Below are positions 8,632 through 17,148 of a DNA stretch of 64,000 nucleotides, in pieces. A model generated the notes under the pieces. That model did no database searches and was not told where the DNA came from. It saw nothing but the letters and a program-made list of their open reading frames with translations. This DNA comes from CAZCFB01 sp964511535 (GTDB lineage Bacteria; Myxococcota_A; Polyangia; GCA-2747355; CAZCFB01): assembly GCA_964511535.1 (NCBI GenBank), contig CAZEFW010000003.1, positions 92,003 through 156,002 on the forward strand, given 5' to 3'. The position numbers and the translations under genes are program-made. Numbering within the stretch: position 1 is the stretch's first letter; each line of letters opens with the position of its first letter.

Positions 8632-10137
8632 CTATTTCCCGATCTTGAGGTACCGCACCACGGTGTTGGTGCTGGCATCGCTTGAGGCGTAGATGGCGAG
8701 GTGGATGTCCCCCGCCTTGTCCACCTCGGCCTCCACTGTCCCCGGCAGCAGCGACGCGCCCTTGAGCAGCACCACCTGCCCAACCGCGCCGCCGGTGGTG
8801 GGCCACCCGAGCATCAGATCGCCGGTGACCTTGCCCCCCTTCCAGTAGCAGCCCTTGGGGGGCATCGAGGTGCCCACCCGCGGCCCGGTGTAGCGGGCGC
8901 GGCTCCAGAGCAGCCGCACGTCGGCGCCGCCGGCCGCGATGACGCCGTGTGGCTCGTAGGTGTAGTAATCGTAATTGCAGGTGGCTCCGACAGCGCACTT
9001 GCCGCAGCTCTGGGCGCCGTCCGTTGCGATCTTGGTCAGGGTCCAGCTCACGGCCCCCCGGGTGGCGTAGGTCAGCTCGGTGCCGACGGTCTTGCCCCGG
9101 GCGAAGAGCAGGTGTGGCGTTCCGATCCCGCTGCCGGTGACCGCGATGCCGATGGCGCGCTGCTTGAGCGTCGGAGATGCGCCGCCGGGGAGGATCGCCT
9201 CGGGCTTGCGCAGCCCGGGCACATGCCAGAGCATCTGCCAGCCGCTGCCCGACAGCGCGCCGGCCCACTGGGCCACGTGGGCCGCGCCCCCCGAAGCCAG
9301 CGCCAGCTTCATGTCCGTGCCCGACGGCCCGCTGGCCAGGGCTAGCTTGGTCCAACCGCCCGCCGCGCTGCGGCGCAGGTACGCCTCGGACTGGGCCAGA
9401 TCGTAGATGCCGAGGTGGGCGCAGCCGCCGCTGTCCAGCTCCAGACCTGCCGGCCAGCCGGCGATGGCCTTGGTGAAGCCCGCCACCGACGGGGTCACCG
9501 CTGCCAGCTTGGTCCAGGTGGTCCCGGCGTGGCGCCACAGCTCGCCACCCTTGGTGGCGCCGTCATGCGTCAGGGCCACCAGCCCACCGGCGGTGTCACG
9601 CTCAAGGTCTCCCATGGCCAGCGCGAAGGGGGTCGAGGTCACCGTCCACCCCGCGGCGCCGCGCGCCCCGAGGTGGCCGCTGTATCCTCCCACGGCGAGG
9701 GAGAAGAGCACCCGCGGGGCGCCCTTGGCGTCCAGCGCCAGGGCGGGCTGTCGGTTGCGGAAGCCCGCCTTGCCCGGGAGGACCTCGTTGACCTTCACCT
9801 TGCACGGGCTGGTCCCCGGGCCGCAGAGCGAGCCGCTGTAGGATCGCGGCGAGGCGCCGCACGCGGCAGGCTTGCCCTGGTCCCCGTTGGACTGGTCTGC
9901 CGAGGCCTGATCCACAGCCGTCGGCCCATCAGGATCCCCCATGTCCGGACGGCCCCGATCCGCAGCACCTCCTTCCGGAGATCCCCCCTCGGCTGGCCCG
10001 GCGTCCACGGCGCCGTCATCGCCGAACCCATCGAGGGTGACGGTGAGCTCCTCGCGGCAGCCGACCATGGATGCCACGAGGATCAGGGTCAGGGTGAGGG
10101 GCAATCGGACCGCATGGAGGCGAAGGAGCAGGGGCAT
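8632..10137 (-). CDS. lipoprotein with Asp/Gly-rich linker and beta-propeller-like domain
   Basis: A 501-residue lipoprotein. The signal peptide ends at SMVGC (Cys near residue 27). A low-complexity Asp/Gly/Pro linker (about residues 35-95) follows, with the phrase DQASADQSNGDQGKP. The remainder consists of repeated units of the kind 'GWTVTSTPFALAMGDLERDTAGGL', each a strand, a Gly-rich turn and a strand. This suggests a six- or seven-bladed propeller or similar repeat fold. One cysteine-rich loop (SCGKCAVGATC) lies near residue 380. Function unknown. It shares its secretion architecture with the convergent lipoprotein at 7884. Confidence 0.78.
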   Translation of the reverse strand: MPLLLRLHAVRLPLTLTLILVASMVGCREELTVTLDGFGDDGAVDAGPAEGGSPEGGAADRGRPDMGDPDGPTAVDQASADQSNGDQGKPAACGASPRSYSGSLCGPGTSPCKVKVNEVLPGKAGFRNRQPALALDAKGAPRVLFSLAVGGYSGHLGARGAAGWTVTSTPFALAMGDLERDTAGGLVALTHDGATKGGELWRHAGTTWTKLAAVTPSVAGFTKAIAGWPAGLELDSGGCAHLGIYDLAQSEAYLRRSAAGGWTKLALASGPSGTDMKLALASGGAAHVAQWAGALSGSGWQMLWHVPGLRKPEAILPGGASPTLKQRAIGIAVTGSGIGTPHLLFARGKTVGTELTYATRGAVSWTLTKIATDGAQSCGKCAVGATCNYDYYTYEPHGVIAAGGADVRLLWSRARYTGPRVGTSMPPKGCYWKGGKVTGDLMLGWPTTGGAVGQVVLLKGASLLPGTVEAEVDKAGDIHLAIYASSDASTNTVVRYLKIGK

Positions 10138-10143
10138 GGCGGC

Positions 10144-10152
10144 AGTATATCA
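10144..10152 (-). promoter_or_regulatory. extended -10 (TGA TATACT) of a predicted leaderless promoter
   Basis: On the minus strand TGATATACT ends 6 nt before the ATG at 10137. This is one of the best matches in the window to a TGn-TATAAT element at leaderless spacing. Confidence 0.5.
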
Positions 10153-10210
10153 GGGGGGTAGCAGGCCCCTTTTTGATGCCCCGGTGGGGAAATCCCCTAC
10201 GCATTGGATC

Positions 10211-10256
10211 TTGACGAAAGTCCACGCGCCGTAAGACACTTAGATCGTTAATCTAA
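10211..10256 (+). promoter_or_regulatory. candidate promoter and inverted repeat upstream of the helical-repeat gene
   Basis: TTGACG (10211-10216) could serve as a -35. Downstream lies the perfect inverted repeat TTAGAT-N5-ATCTAA (10240-10256), where a repressor could overlap the start of transcription. The -10 is poor (TAAGAC, 15-bp spacer), so the assignment is tentative. Confidence 0.3.
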
Positions 10257-10327
10257 CAACCAAAAGAGGGGGTTGCTCCGACGGGGAACCATTCCCCCCA
10301 TCCGGGGCCGCGACAGGAGCGGGCAGA

Positions 10328-12019
10328 ATGAACAACGGGTCTAGCCCCCCCCCGGATGAAGGGACACCTCAAGCGCGGGATCTTGCCAGCCGTCAGCGCA
10401 TGGCCCGGTTGCGGGATGTCGCCATCACCCTCGACGCCCTCGTTCAGACGCGCAAGGCCAGCAGGGAGTCGGCCACCACGGAGCTGGCTCATGAGCTGAC
10501 CCTAAAATGGCGCGAGGTGCCTGATGGCCAGCTGGACATCGGGCCGGGACAGCTGAGCAGTGAGGGGGCGGACCTGCTGGAAGGGACCCGCGCCGGCGGC
10601 GCCTGGCTGCTGCCAGCGTATATGGCGGGGCTTCGCGCCATCCGCGTGCTGCCCCACTGCGGCCAGGAGGAGCTGATCTTCTTCGCCACCGCGCTCGCCG
10701 ATCTCGAGCCCGAGGTGGTGCCGCTCAGACATTTCTCCGACTGGATGTGGGCTGACGGCGCCGAGGGCTTCGAGCTCGACCTGGATGACAGCTTCGCGGC
10801 TGGCCTGGACACCGCCTTCGTCGATATTGACGAGGCGCGCAAGGAGCTCACCGAGGGGCGCGTGGCCGCCTCGGTGGCCATGACCGAGCAGGCCCTCGCC
10901 CTGGCCACCGGCCAGGTGGACGGGGACGTGGGCCCCGATGAGTGCCAGGGGCCGCTGGACATGCTGGCGAAGAAGGTCGCGCGAGACGAGATCCAGCTCG
11001 GCCCGGACGACGTGGCCGCCCTGCGCGCCGCCGCCGAAGATCCGCTCTACTGGGCAGAGGCCGAGGTGGACACGGTGCTGGACAACGAGGGGCTCCGGGC
11101 GGTGCTCAAGGCCGGCAAGCTGGCCCGCCGTGTGGGCGGCATGATGGGCCGCGCGGCGGACCTCTCGGCGCTCAAGCTGCTGGCGACCATGGGCCAGCGC
11201 AAGGACCCGTACTCGCGCTCCCTTCAGGATGGGCTCATGAGCGGCCCCCTGGGCAACAACCTGGCCCAGGAGCTGCCGCTCACCGGCGCCAGCATCAAGG
11301 CGCTGCACGAGGTGCTGCAAGATCCCGCCCTGGAGAGCATCGCCGCGGGGCTGCTTTCCGGCCTGCTTGAGCGCGCCCACCGGGACAAGCGGGTGGCCCG
11401 CGCGCTGGTGAACGTGGCCATGGCCACGGGCGTTGACAGCTTCTTGCAGAGCCTGGAGTTGAACACCCTGTCCGCGGGCGCCGCCCGGGTTGCCTGCTGG
11501 CTGCTGCTGTGCGTCAAGGCGCCCGGGCGACAGCTGGGGGAGATGATCAGCGGCCTCGGCTCGGACGCTGCCGTGGCGGTGCTGGTCCAGCTGCCCGAGG
11601 CGCACCTGGAGAACATGACCCCCCAGCTTCGCCAGACCCTGCTCAACGCGTCGGGGAGCCAGCGGCACGAGCTCGTGGGGGCGCTGCTCAAGCAGGAGGA
11701 CCCACGCTGGCTGAAGCTGCTGGGAGAGGCGCTGGCAGAATCGGGCGGCAGCGGCTGGCTCGAGCGCACCGTGGTCACCGTCGGCCTGCACCTGGCCAGG
11801 CGCAAGCTGGCCCGCAGCTACCTGGTCCCGATGGTGCGCTCCAACGAGGTGGACCCGGCGGTGCGCGTGGCGCTGATCCGGACGCTCAAGAAGGGGGGGA
11901 CCCGGCGGGCCCTGTCCGAGGCCGTCAAGTTCGGCCTGCAGGAGATGCTCTACCCCGCGGCCGTCCGTGACGCCATGAAGCTGGCGCGCAAGCAGCTGCA
12001 GGACGAGGAGGCGGAGTAA
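10328..12019 (+). CDS. helical-repeat (HEAT-like) cytoplasmic protein
   Basis: A 563-residue soluble protein with no signal peptide, made almost wholly of predicted amphipathic helices. The C-terminal half (about residues 260-560) shows repeating helix pairs of 30-40 residues, for example DPALESIAAGLLSGLLERAH and VDPAVRVALIRTLKKGG, like HEAT/Armadillo scaffolds. No catalytic motif is visible. Its stop overlaps the start of the next gene (TAATG), so the two are translationally coupled and probably interact. A scaffold role in a c-di-GMP-related process is inferred from the neighbours. The N-terminal ~15 residues are Pro-rich. Confidence 0.75.
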   Translation: MNNGSSPPPDEGTPQARDLASRQRMARLRDVAITLDALVQTRKASRESATTELAHELTLKWREVPDGQLDIGPGQLSSEGADLLEGTRAGGAWLLPAYMAGLRAIRVLPHCGQEELIFFATALADLEPEVVPLRHFSDWMWADGAEGFELDLDDSFAAGLDTAFVDIDEARKELTEGRVAASVAMTEQALALATGQVDGDVGPDECQGPLDMLAKKVARDEIQLGPDDVAALRAAAEDPLYWAEAEVDTVLDNEGLRAVLKAGKLARRVGGMMGRAADLSALKLLATMGQRKDPYSRSLQDGLMSGPLGNNLAQELPLTGASIKALHEVLQDPALESIAAGLLSGLLERAHRDKRVARALVNVAMATGVDSFLQSLELNTLSAGAARVACWLLLCVKAPGRQLGEMISGLGSDAAVAVLVQLPEAHLENMTPQLRQTLLNASGSQRHELVGALLKQEDPRWLKLLGEALAESGGSGWLERTVVTVGLHLARRKLARSYLVPMVRSNEVDPAVRVALIRTLKKGGTRRALSEAVKFGLQEMLYPAAVRDAMKLARKQLQDEEAE

Positions 12020-13287
12020 TGGACGAGCAGCAGATCACCGGCCCCCAGACCCCGGCGGACGTCCTCTTCACCCGGCTGAACCGCTCGGTCATCGATGGGC
12101 TGTTCATGATGATGCACTGCCTCGGCACCTACGGTGAGTCCCACCCCACGACCCTCGACGCGGCCAAGTCCATGGGGGAGACCCTGGCCAAGGCGGGGCT
12201 CCCCATCTCGCTGCAGTTCGTGGGCGACGCGGTGTTCAGGGACGGTGAGTTCGTGCCCTTCGGCACCAGGGGCCACGCCCACGTGCTGGCGCTGCGCGCG
12301 GCCCTGGGCCAGGTGGGCGTCTCCGAGCTCTCTTTCTCCGATCCGCCATCAGGCGATGACCTGCTGCGCCTGGGGGTGGCCCTCTCCTCCGGCGAACCCG
12401 GGACCCTCGACGGGCTGGAGCCGCGCGGGTTCAAGTGGCGCAAGCTGCCGGGCACGGAGATGCAGGCGCTGGACCCGGAGGTCTATGTCTCCACCCAGGT
12501 GGCGCTGGCCATCGAGGGAGCGGAGAAGCTGGCCGCCGGGATCGGCGAGCCGTGGGACGGCAGCCTCGCTCTTTCGGTGATTCGGCAGCTGCTGCGGGTG
12601 CAGTCCACGGACCAGCTGGCCGGCCACCGGGCCATCGAGATCGGCCTACGGGAGTGGACCCCGGCGCGCCGGGCGGTGGCGGCCACCTTCCGGGCCCTGT
12701 CTTCCCTCACCGCCCTCGGCGTCTCCCCTGGCATGATCCGGGCCGTGGCCCACTGCGTGCTCGCCTGCTCCAGCCACGGGCTGCGAGACCGGGGCGGCCT
12801 GGCCGTGGGAAAGGCTGCGGAGTCAGCCCTGCGGGCCTACATCGAGCGGGAGCCCTCGGCGGTGAGCGGCGTCACCCCCCACCGGCTGCGGGTGTGCGCC
12901 ATGATGTATCGGATCAAGTCCGCCAGGTCCATCGCCCTGCTCGGCGCCAAGATTACCGGGCTGGTGCACCTGTGCTACGAGCTCGAGCGGCGGAGATGCC
13001 CGCCGCACGAGTCGTTCGATTTGACCTTCGCGGACCTGCTGGCCCAGGCGGTGGACAACGAGGGCAGCACCTACAACGAGGTCTGGGTCAGGGTGATCCT
13101 CAAGGCCTCGGGTGGCATCCCGGTGGGAGCGCGGGTGAGGCTGGACGATGGCAGCATGGGGCTGGTGCTCGGCCCGAGCTCAGCCGGCGATCCCCTGCGC
13201 CCCAGCGTGCTCGTGGAGAATCAGGTAGTGGTGCCCGGCGCCCCGGTGGAGCTGATCTCCACCGCCTCGCTGCACGGCGCTCGATAA
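12019..13287 (+). CDS. degenerate HD-GYP-like protein
   Basis: A 422-residue cytoplasmic protein. The last ~60 residues, including GGIPVGARVRLDDGSMGLVL and LRPSVLVE, closely resemble the C-terminal end of HD-GYP c-di-GMP phosphodiesterases (usual pattern: YP-G-V-L--G--G-V, then RP-V). The helical core between about 210 and 340 has the right size, but the HD pair, the HHE-D-GYP signature and the metal ligands are all absent. It is therefore probably a non-catalytic regulator or binding protein. The start codon overlaps the stop of the HEAT-like gene by 1 nt. A PilZ gene follows in convergent orientation 10 bp away. The family call rests on the C-terminal motif and layout and is moderate. Confidence 0.7.
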   Translation: MDEQQITGPQTPADVLFTRLNRSVIDGLFMMMHCLGTYGESHPTTLDAAKSMGETLAKAGLPISLQFVGDAVFRDGEFVPFGTRGHAHVLALRAALGQVGVSELSFSDPPSGDDLLRLGVALSSGEPGTLDGLEPRGFKWRKLPGTEMQALDPEVYVSTQVALAIEGAEKLAAGIGEPWDGSLALSVIRQLLRVQSTDQLAGHRAIEIGLREWTPARRAVAATFRALSSLTALGVSPGMIRAVAHCVLACSSHGLRDRGGLAVGKAAESALRAYIEREPSAVSGVTPHRLRVCAMMYRIKSARSIALLGAKITGLVHLCYELERRRCPPHESFDLTFADLLAQAVDNEGSTYNEVWVRVILKASGGIPVGARVRLDDGSMGLVLGPSSAGDPLRPSVLVENQVVVPGAPVELISTASLHGAR

Positions 13288-13297
13288 CGCGTGGGAC

Positions 13298-13666
13298 TCA
13301 AATATCGCCGATGATGGGCGCCTTGCGCTGGATGAAGGCGTCGATGCGCCGGCGCTGACCTGCGTCGAGCTCCTCGAACCGAACGCCGAAGCCGCGCGGC
13401 CCGATATGTTCGCGGGCTTCCTGGCGGACCCACCTCACCTCGCCGGCCACCTCAATGGGCGGCTCGCCGTCGGGCAGGTGCAGGTTCAGAGCGAGGTGCC
13501 GGGCGGGCGGCTCGCCCTCGGCCGCTGCGATGAACACTCCCCCCTGGGAGATGTCGTTGCTGAAGCCGGTGAAGAAGGTGTTGTCACCGGACCAGGTCAG
13601 CTCCACCTCCAAGCTGACTCTCCCCTGCCATCTGCGGTCCGCACTCCGGGTGATGCTGAGGCTCAT
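13298..13666 (-). CDS. PilZ domain protein (short Myxococcus-type family)
   Basis: A 122-residue single-domain protein. It has both c-di-GMP-binding elements of PilZ: R12-WQG-R16 (RxxxR) and D38-I-S40-Q-G-G43 (D/NxSxxG). The beta-barrel pattern follows (GVFIAAAEG, EVAGEVRWVRQEA, GFGVRFEELDAGQRRRI), and the end RKAPIIGDI is typical of the short PilZ family abundant in Myxococcus. The upstream GGGAG supports the ATG at 13666. It probably acts as a c-di-GMP effector adaptor for motility or polysaccharide systems; the partner is unknown. It is convergent with the HD-GYP-like gene. Confidence 0.92.
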   Translation of the reverse strand: MSLSITRSADRRWQGRVSLEVELTWSGDNTFFTGFSNDISQGGVFIAAAEGEPPARHLALNLHLPDGEPPIEVAGEVRWVRQEAREHIGPRGFGVRFEELDAGQRRRIDAFIQRKAPIIGDI

Positions 13667-13762
13667 GGTGGGCTCCCGAATGATTAGCCACTAAGTGGCC
13701 CCACCGGGCAGATTGGTCCCGCCGCAGGTCGCGAAGCACAGGGCCGCGGACCGCGCCTGGCC

Positions 13763-14527
13763 TCAGCGGCCGGGATCCATGGGCTCGACCTCGTCCAACA
13801 GCGCGTCCAGGTCTGACACCACCACTCGTGGACCCATGAAGTGGGTCACCCCGTCGTTGTTCAGCGCGCGGATTGTCCGGGCGATGGTCTCCGGGCGAGT
13901 CCCGACGTAAGAGGCCATCTCCTTGCGCGACAGGGGCAGCTGGATCGTCAGGTCCCCCGAGTCGTCCACCGAGGCGAACCGGTCCTTCAGCTCCAGCAGC
14001 AGGCTGGCCACCCGGGCGCGCACCGGCATGGAGGCTGCCCTCAGCCGCGCGGCCTCCGAGGCCTCCAGATCCAGGGCCAGGCGCTTGAGGAACCGCCCGG
14101 CCAGGCCAGGATCCCGCTCCAGCAGGTGGGCCATGCCCGTGCGATCCAGGAAACACACCCGGCTCGGGACCAGGGCGCTGGCCGAGGCCCGGTACTCCCC
14201 ACTGGAGAAGTACGCCCGGTGCCCCAGCGTGGATCCGGGCAGCGCCAGCCTCACCAGCGCCTCCTGGCCGCCCGGGTCCCGCTTACGAATGCCGAGCGCG
14301 CCCGACTGTACGCAGTACAACCCGAGGCAGGGGTTCCCCTCGTAGAAAATAAACTGCCCCGGCTGGTAGACATTGCTCACCTTCATGCCGTGCAGCAGGG
14401 AGATGTCCTCGTCCTTGAGATCGGAAAAGACGGAGCCGCAGCGCTCATCGCAGGTCAGACAGCACGCTGACCGCCTGCTGTTGACAGCTGTTCTGGCTCT
14501 GCCTGGGGCTCCTCCCGATCCGTCCAT
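13763..14527 (-). CDS. CRP/FNR family transcriptional regulator, likely redox sensing
   Basis: A 254-residue regulator with a cyclic-nucleotide-binding-like beta roll (about residues 40-150), a dimer helix and a winged HTH near 190-225 (LSRKEMASYVGTRPETIARTI). A cysteine cluster near the N-terminus (C22, C23, C26, C30) suggests an FNR-type Fe-S cluster or other redox sensor; a fourth distal ligand, as in classical FNR, is not obvious. The gene is divergent from the cbb3 oxidase operon, and a near-consensus FNR box lies between them. It is the obvious candidate controller of the oxidase and of itself. No good Shine-Dalgarno sequence precedes the ATG at 14527, but starting later would remove the cysteines. 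Confidence 0.9.
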   Translation of the reverse strand: MDGSGGAPGRARTAVNSRRSACCLTCDERCGSVFSDLKDEDISLLHGMKVSNVYQPGQFIFYEGNPCLGLYCVQSGALGIRKRDPGGQEALVRLALPGSTLGHRAYFSSGEYRASASALVPSRVCFLDRTGMAHLLERDPGLAGRFLKRLALDLEASEAARLRAASMPVRARVASLLLELKDRFASVDDSGDLTIQLPLSRKEMASYVGTRPETIARTIRALNNDGVTHFMGPRVVVSDLDALLDEVEPMDPGR

Positions 14528-14546
14528 GTCTATCTATACAATAGAC

Positions 14547-14560
14547 TTGACCTGGATCAA
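14547..14560. promoter_or_regulatory. FNR/ANR-type box TTGAC-CTGG-ATCAA
   Basis: The 14-mer matches the FNR consensus TTGAT-N4-ATCAA at 9 of 10 specified bases. A half-site-like TTGATCCAGG recurs at 14569-14578. If the site is centred at -41.5, transcription rightwards would begin near 14595. This supports the ATG at 14663 (preceded by AGGTGA) as the ccoNO start. On the left it sits about 20 bp from the regulator start, where it could autorepress. Confidence 0.75.
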
Positions 14561-14662
14561 GTAAGACATTGATCCAGGAGGGTGCCCCGTGGGATGGTCG
14601 CTGGTAATCAAAAGGCAATTCAGGACCTGCAATTCGCCCTTGGATCTCCAGGTGATCTGCCA

Positions 14663-16933
14663 ATGAATAAGCCAGCGAACGAGACATTTGTCTATGACGA
14701 CGCCATCGTCCGGAAATTCCTCTGGGCCACCATCATCTTCGGCATCGTCGGCATGCTTGTGGGCGTCATCCTCGCCCTCCAGCTCGCAGTGCCGGACCTG
14801 AGCCTGGGCCTGCCCTGGTTCACCTTCGGCCGGCTGCGCCCTCTGCACACCAACGCGGTGATCTTCGCCTTCGCCGGCAACGCCGTGTTCGCCGCGGTGT
14901 ACTACTCGTGCCAGCGGCTGCTCAAGGCGCGCATGTTCTCCGATGGTCTGAGCAACTTCCACTTCTGGGGCTGGCAGCTGATCATCGTCGCGGCGGCCAT
15001 CTCCCTGCCCCTCGGGTACACCCAGGGCAAGGAGTACGCCGAGCTGGAGTGGCCCATCGACCTGGCCATCGCCGTGGTCTGGCTGGTCTTCGCGTTCAAC
15101 GTCTTCGGCACCGTGGCCCGCCGGCGCGAGCGGCACCTGTACGTGGCGGTCTGGTTCTACATCGCCACGTTGATCACCATCACCATCCTGCACGTGTTCA
15201 ACAGCCTCGTGATCCCTGCCGACTGGGGCCGGTCCTACTCGGTATACGCCGGGGTGCAGGACGCCTTCATGCAGTGGTGGTACGGGCACAACGCGGTGGG
15301 CTTCTTCCTCACCACGCCCTTCCTGGGGCTGATGTACTACTTCCTGCCCAAGGCCGCCGGGCGGCCGGTCTTCTCCTATCGGCTGAGCATCCTGCACTTC
15401 TGGTCGCTGGTGTTCATCTACATCTGGGCCGGGCCCCACCACCTGCACTACACCGCCCTGCCCGCCTGGGCCTCCACCCTGGGCATGGTCTTCTCCGTGA
15501 TGCTCTGGATGCCCTCGTGGGGCGGCATGATCAACGGCCTGCTCACCCTGCGCGGCGCCTGGGGCAAGGTGGCCGAGGATCCGATCCTGAAGTTCTTCGT
15601 GGTGGGCATCACCTTCTACGGCATGAGCACCTTCGAGGGGCCGCTCATGTCGGTCAAGAGCGTCAACGCCCTGAGCCACTACACCGACTGGACTATCGGC
15701 CATGTGCACGGCGGCGCCCTGGGCTGGGTCGCTTTCATGATCTACGGCATGCTCTACTGGCTCGCCCCGCGGGTGTTCCAGGCCGAGCTGTACAGCAAGA
15801 AGCTGGCGACCCTGCACTTCTGGCTGGGGCTCGTGGGCATCCTGCTCTACATCACCAGCATGTGGAACGCGGGCATCACCCAGGGCCTGATGTGGCTCGC
15901 CTTCGACGACATGGGCGATCTCCAGCACCCCGACTTCGTGGAGACGGTGCTCCAGCTGATCCCCATGTACTGGGTGCGCGCCGCCGGCGGGGTCCTGTTC
16001 CTGGTGGGCACGGTGCTGTGCCTGTTCAACCTGGTGATGACCTGGCGCGCGGCCCCGAAGACCTACGAGGAGCAGCAGCAGAGCGCGCCGCCCCTGAGCG
16101 CGCAGGAGACGCACGAGGAGCCGGCGGGCTCGCCCCTCAAGGAGAGCGGCGCGGCGGTCATCGAGTTCGCCTACACCATGGAGAAGTTCGTGTCGCTCAG
16201 CTGGCACCGGGTGTGGGAGCGGCTGCCCAAGACGCTGTCCATCGCGGTGCTCATCTCGGTGGTGGTGGCCACCCTGTTCCAGGTCATCCCCACCTTCCTC
16301 ATCAAGAGCAACGTGCCCACCATCGCCTCGGTCAAGCCGTACACGCCGCTGGAGCTGCGCGGGCGGGACATCTACATCAAGGAGGGGTGCTACAACTGCC
16401 ACTCTCAGATGGTGCGCCCCTTCCGCGCCGAGACGGTCCGCTACAAGGGCGAGTACAGCAAGGCCGGCGAGTTCATCTATGACCACCCGTTCCAGTGGGG
16501 CTCGCGACGCATCGGGCCCGACGTGCACCGCGTGGGGCGCAAGTACCCGCACCTGTGGCATGTGCGGCACATGGCGGACCCGACCTCCACCACCAAGGGA
16601 TCGATCATGCCGGTCTACCCCTGGCTGGCGAAACAGAAGCTGGACCTCGAGGCGGTGGACGCGACCATGGGGGCCATGGTCACGCTGGGGGTGCCGTACA
16701 CCGACGCCGAGGTGGCCGGAGCGCGGGAGGCGGCGCAAGCCCAGGCCAAGAAGATCGCCGACGAGATCGTCGCCGCCTCCGGTCCCGCCGGGCTGGAGGC
16801 CACCGAGCTGGTGGCGCTCATCGCCTACCTGCAGCGGCTCGGCACCGACATCAAGGTCAAGCCGAAGCAGCCCAGGAAGAAGGCGGAAAAGAAAAAGGTG
16901 GCGCAGCACAAGGTCGAGCGGGGGGACGACTGA
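14663..16933 (+). CDS. ccoNO: cbb3-type cytochrome c oxidase, fused CcoN-CcoO subunits I/II
   Basis: A 756-residue fusion of the catalytic subunit CcoN and the mono-haem cytochrome c subunit CcoO, of the high-affinity proton-pumping oxidase that reduces O2 to water at the inner membrane. CcoN occupies about residues 1-470 with 12 or more helices. Haem and copper ligands fall in LHTNAVIFAFAGN, WYGHNAVGFFLT, WAGPHHLHYTALP and GHVHGGALGW. CcoO follows after an acidic/Gln-rich linker, a TM anchor and the haem motif C576-YN-C-H580 (GCYNCHSQMVRPFRAE). I chose ATG 14663 (SD AGGTGA, usual N-terminus) over the in-frame GTG/ATG at 14582/14594, which lie at or before the predicted transcription start. 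It is coupled to ccoQ (TGATG). Confidence 0.96.
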   Translation: MNKPANETFVYDDAIVRKFLWATIIFGIVGMLVGVILALQLAVPDLSLGLPWFTFGRLRPLHTNAVIFAFAGNAVFAAVYYSCQRLLKARMFSDGLSNFHFWGWQLIIVAAAISLPLGYTQGKEYAELEWPIDLAIAVVWLVFAFNVFGTVARRRERHLYVAVWFYIATLITITILHVFNSLVIPADWGRSYSVYAGVQDAFMQWWYGHNAVGFFLTTPFLGLMYYFLPKAAGRPVFSYRLSILHFWSLVFIYIWAGPHHLHYTALPAWASTLGMVFSVMLWMPSWGGMINGLLTLRGAWGKVAEDPILKFFVVGITFYGMSTFEGPLMSVKSVNALSHYTDWTIGHVHGGALGWVAFMIYGMLYWLAPRVFQAELYSKKLATLHFWLGLVGILLYITSMWNAGITQGLMWLAFDDMGDLQHPDFVETVLQLIPMYWVRAAGGVLFLVGTVLCLFNLVMTWRAAPKTYEEQQQSAPPLSAQETHEEPAGSPLKESGAAVIEFAYTMEKFVSLSWHRVWERLPKTLSIAVLISVVVATLFQVIPTFLIKSNVPTIASVKPYTPLELRGRDIYIKEGCYNCHSQMVRPFRAETVRYKGEYSKAGEFIYDHPFQWGSRRIGPDVHRVGRKYPHLWHVRHMADPTSTTKGSIMPVYPWLAKQKLDLEAVDATMGAMVTLGVPYTDAEVAGAREAAQAQAKKIADEIVAASGPAGLEATELVALIAYLQRLGTDIKVKPKQPRKKAEKKKVAQHKVERGDD

Positions 16934-17148
16934 TGCGAGTCTCGGACGTTGTGAGCCACGCGGACCTGTCCATGTACGCCCAGTGGGCGCTGCCCATCGC
17001 CATGGGCGGCTTCTTGCTGCTGGGGCTCTACCTGCTGTTGCCGGGCCGGGGCCGCAGCTGGAGCGAGAAGGCGCGCCTCCCCCTCGACGACGAGCCGGGC
17101 GCTGACAGCGACAACCTCAACGACGACGGCGGAGAGGACCATGCCTGA
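16933..17148 (+). CDS. ccoQ: CcoQ-like small subunit of cbb3 oxidase
   Basis: A 71-residue protein with one membrane helix (about residues 16-37, WALPIAMGGFLLLGLYLLL) and a hydrophilic acidic C-terminus, the usual form of CcoQ/FixQ, which stabilises the oxidase complex. The start overlaps the ccoNO stop and the 3' end overlaps ccoP by 8 bp. Sequence is poorly conserved in this family; the call rests on position and topology. Confidence 0.8.
   Translation: MRVSDVVSHADLSMYAQWALPIAMGGFLLLGLYLLLPGRGRSWSEKARLPLDDEPGADSDNLNDDGGEDHA

Noticed and set aside
14582..14662. Longer N-terminus for ccoNO (GTG 14582 or ATG 14594)
   Set aside because: These lie at or before the transcription start predicted from the FNR box, and the extra 27 residues are not CcoN-like.
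14534..16909. 791-residue minus-strand ORF opposite ccoNO
   Set aside because: A frame shadow produced by high GC; low-complexity His/Arg/Gln-rich sequence without domains.
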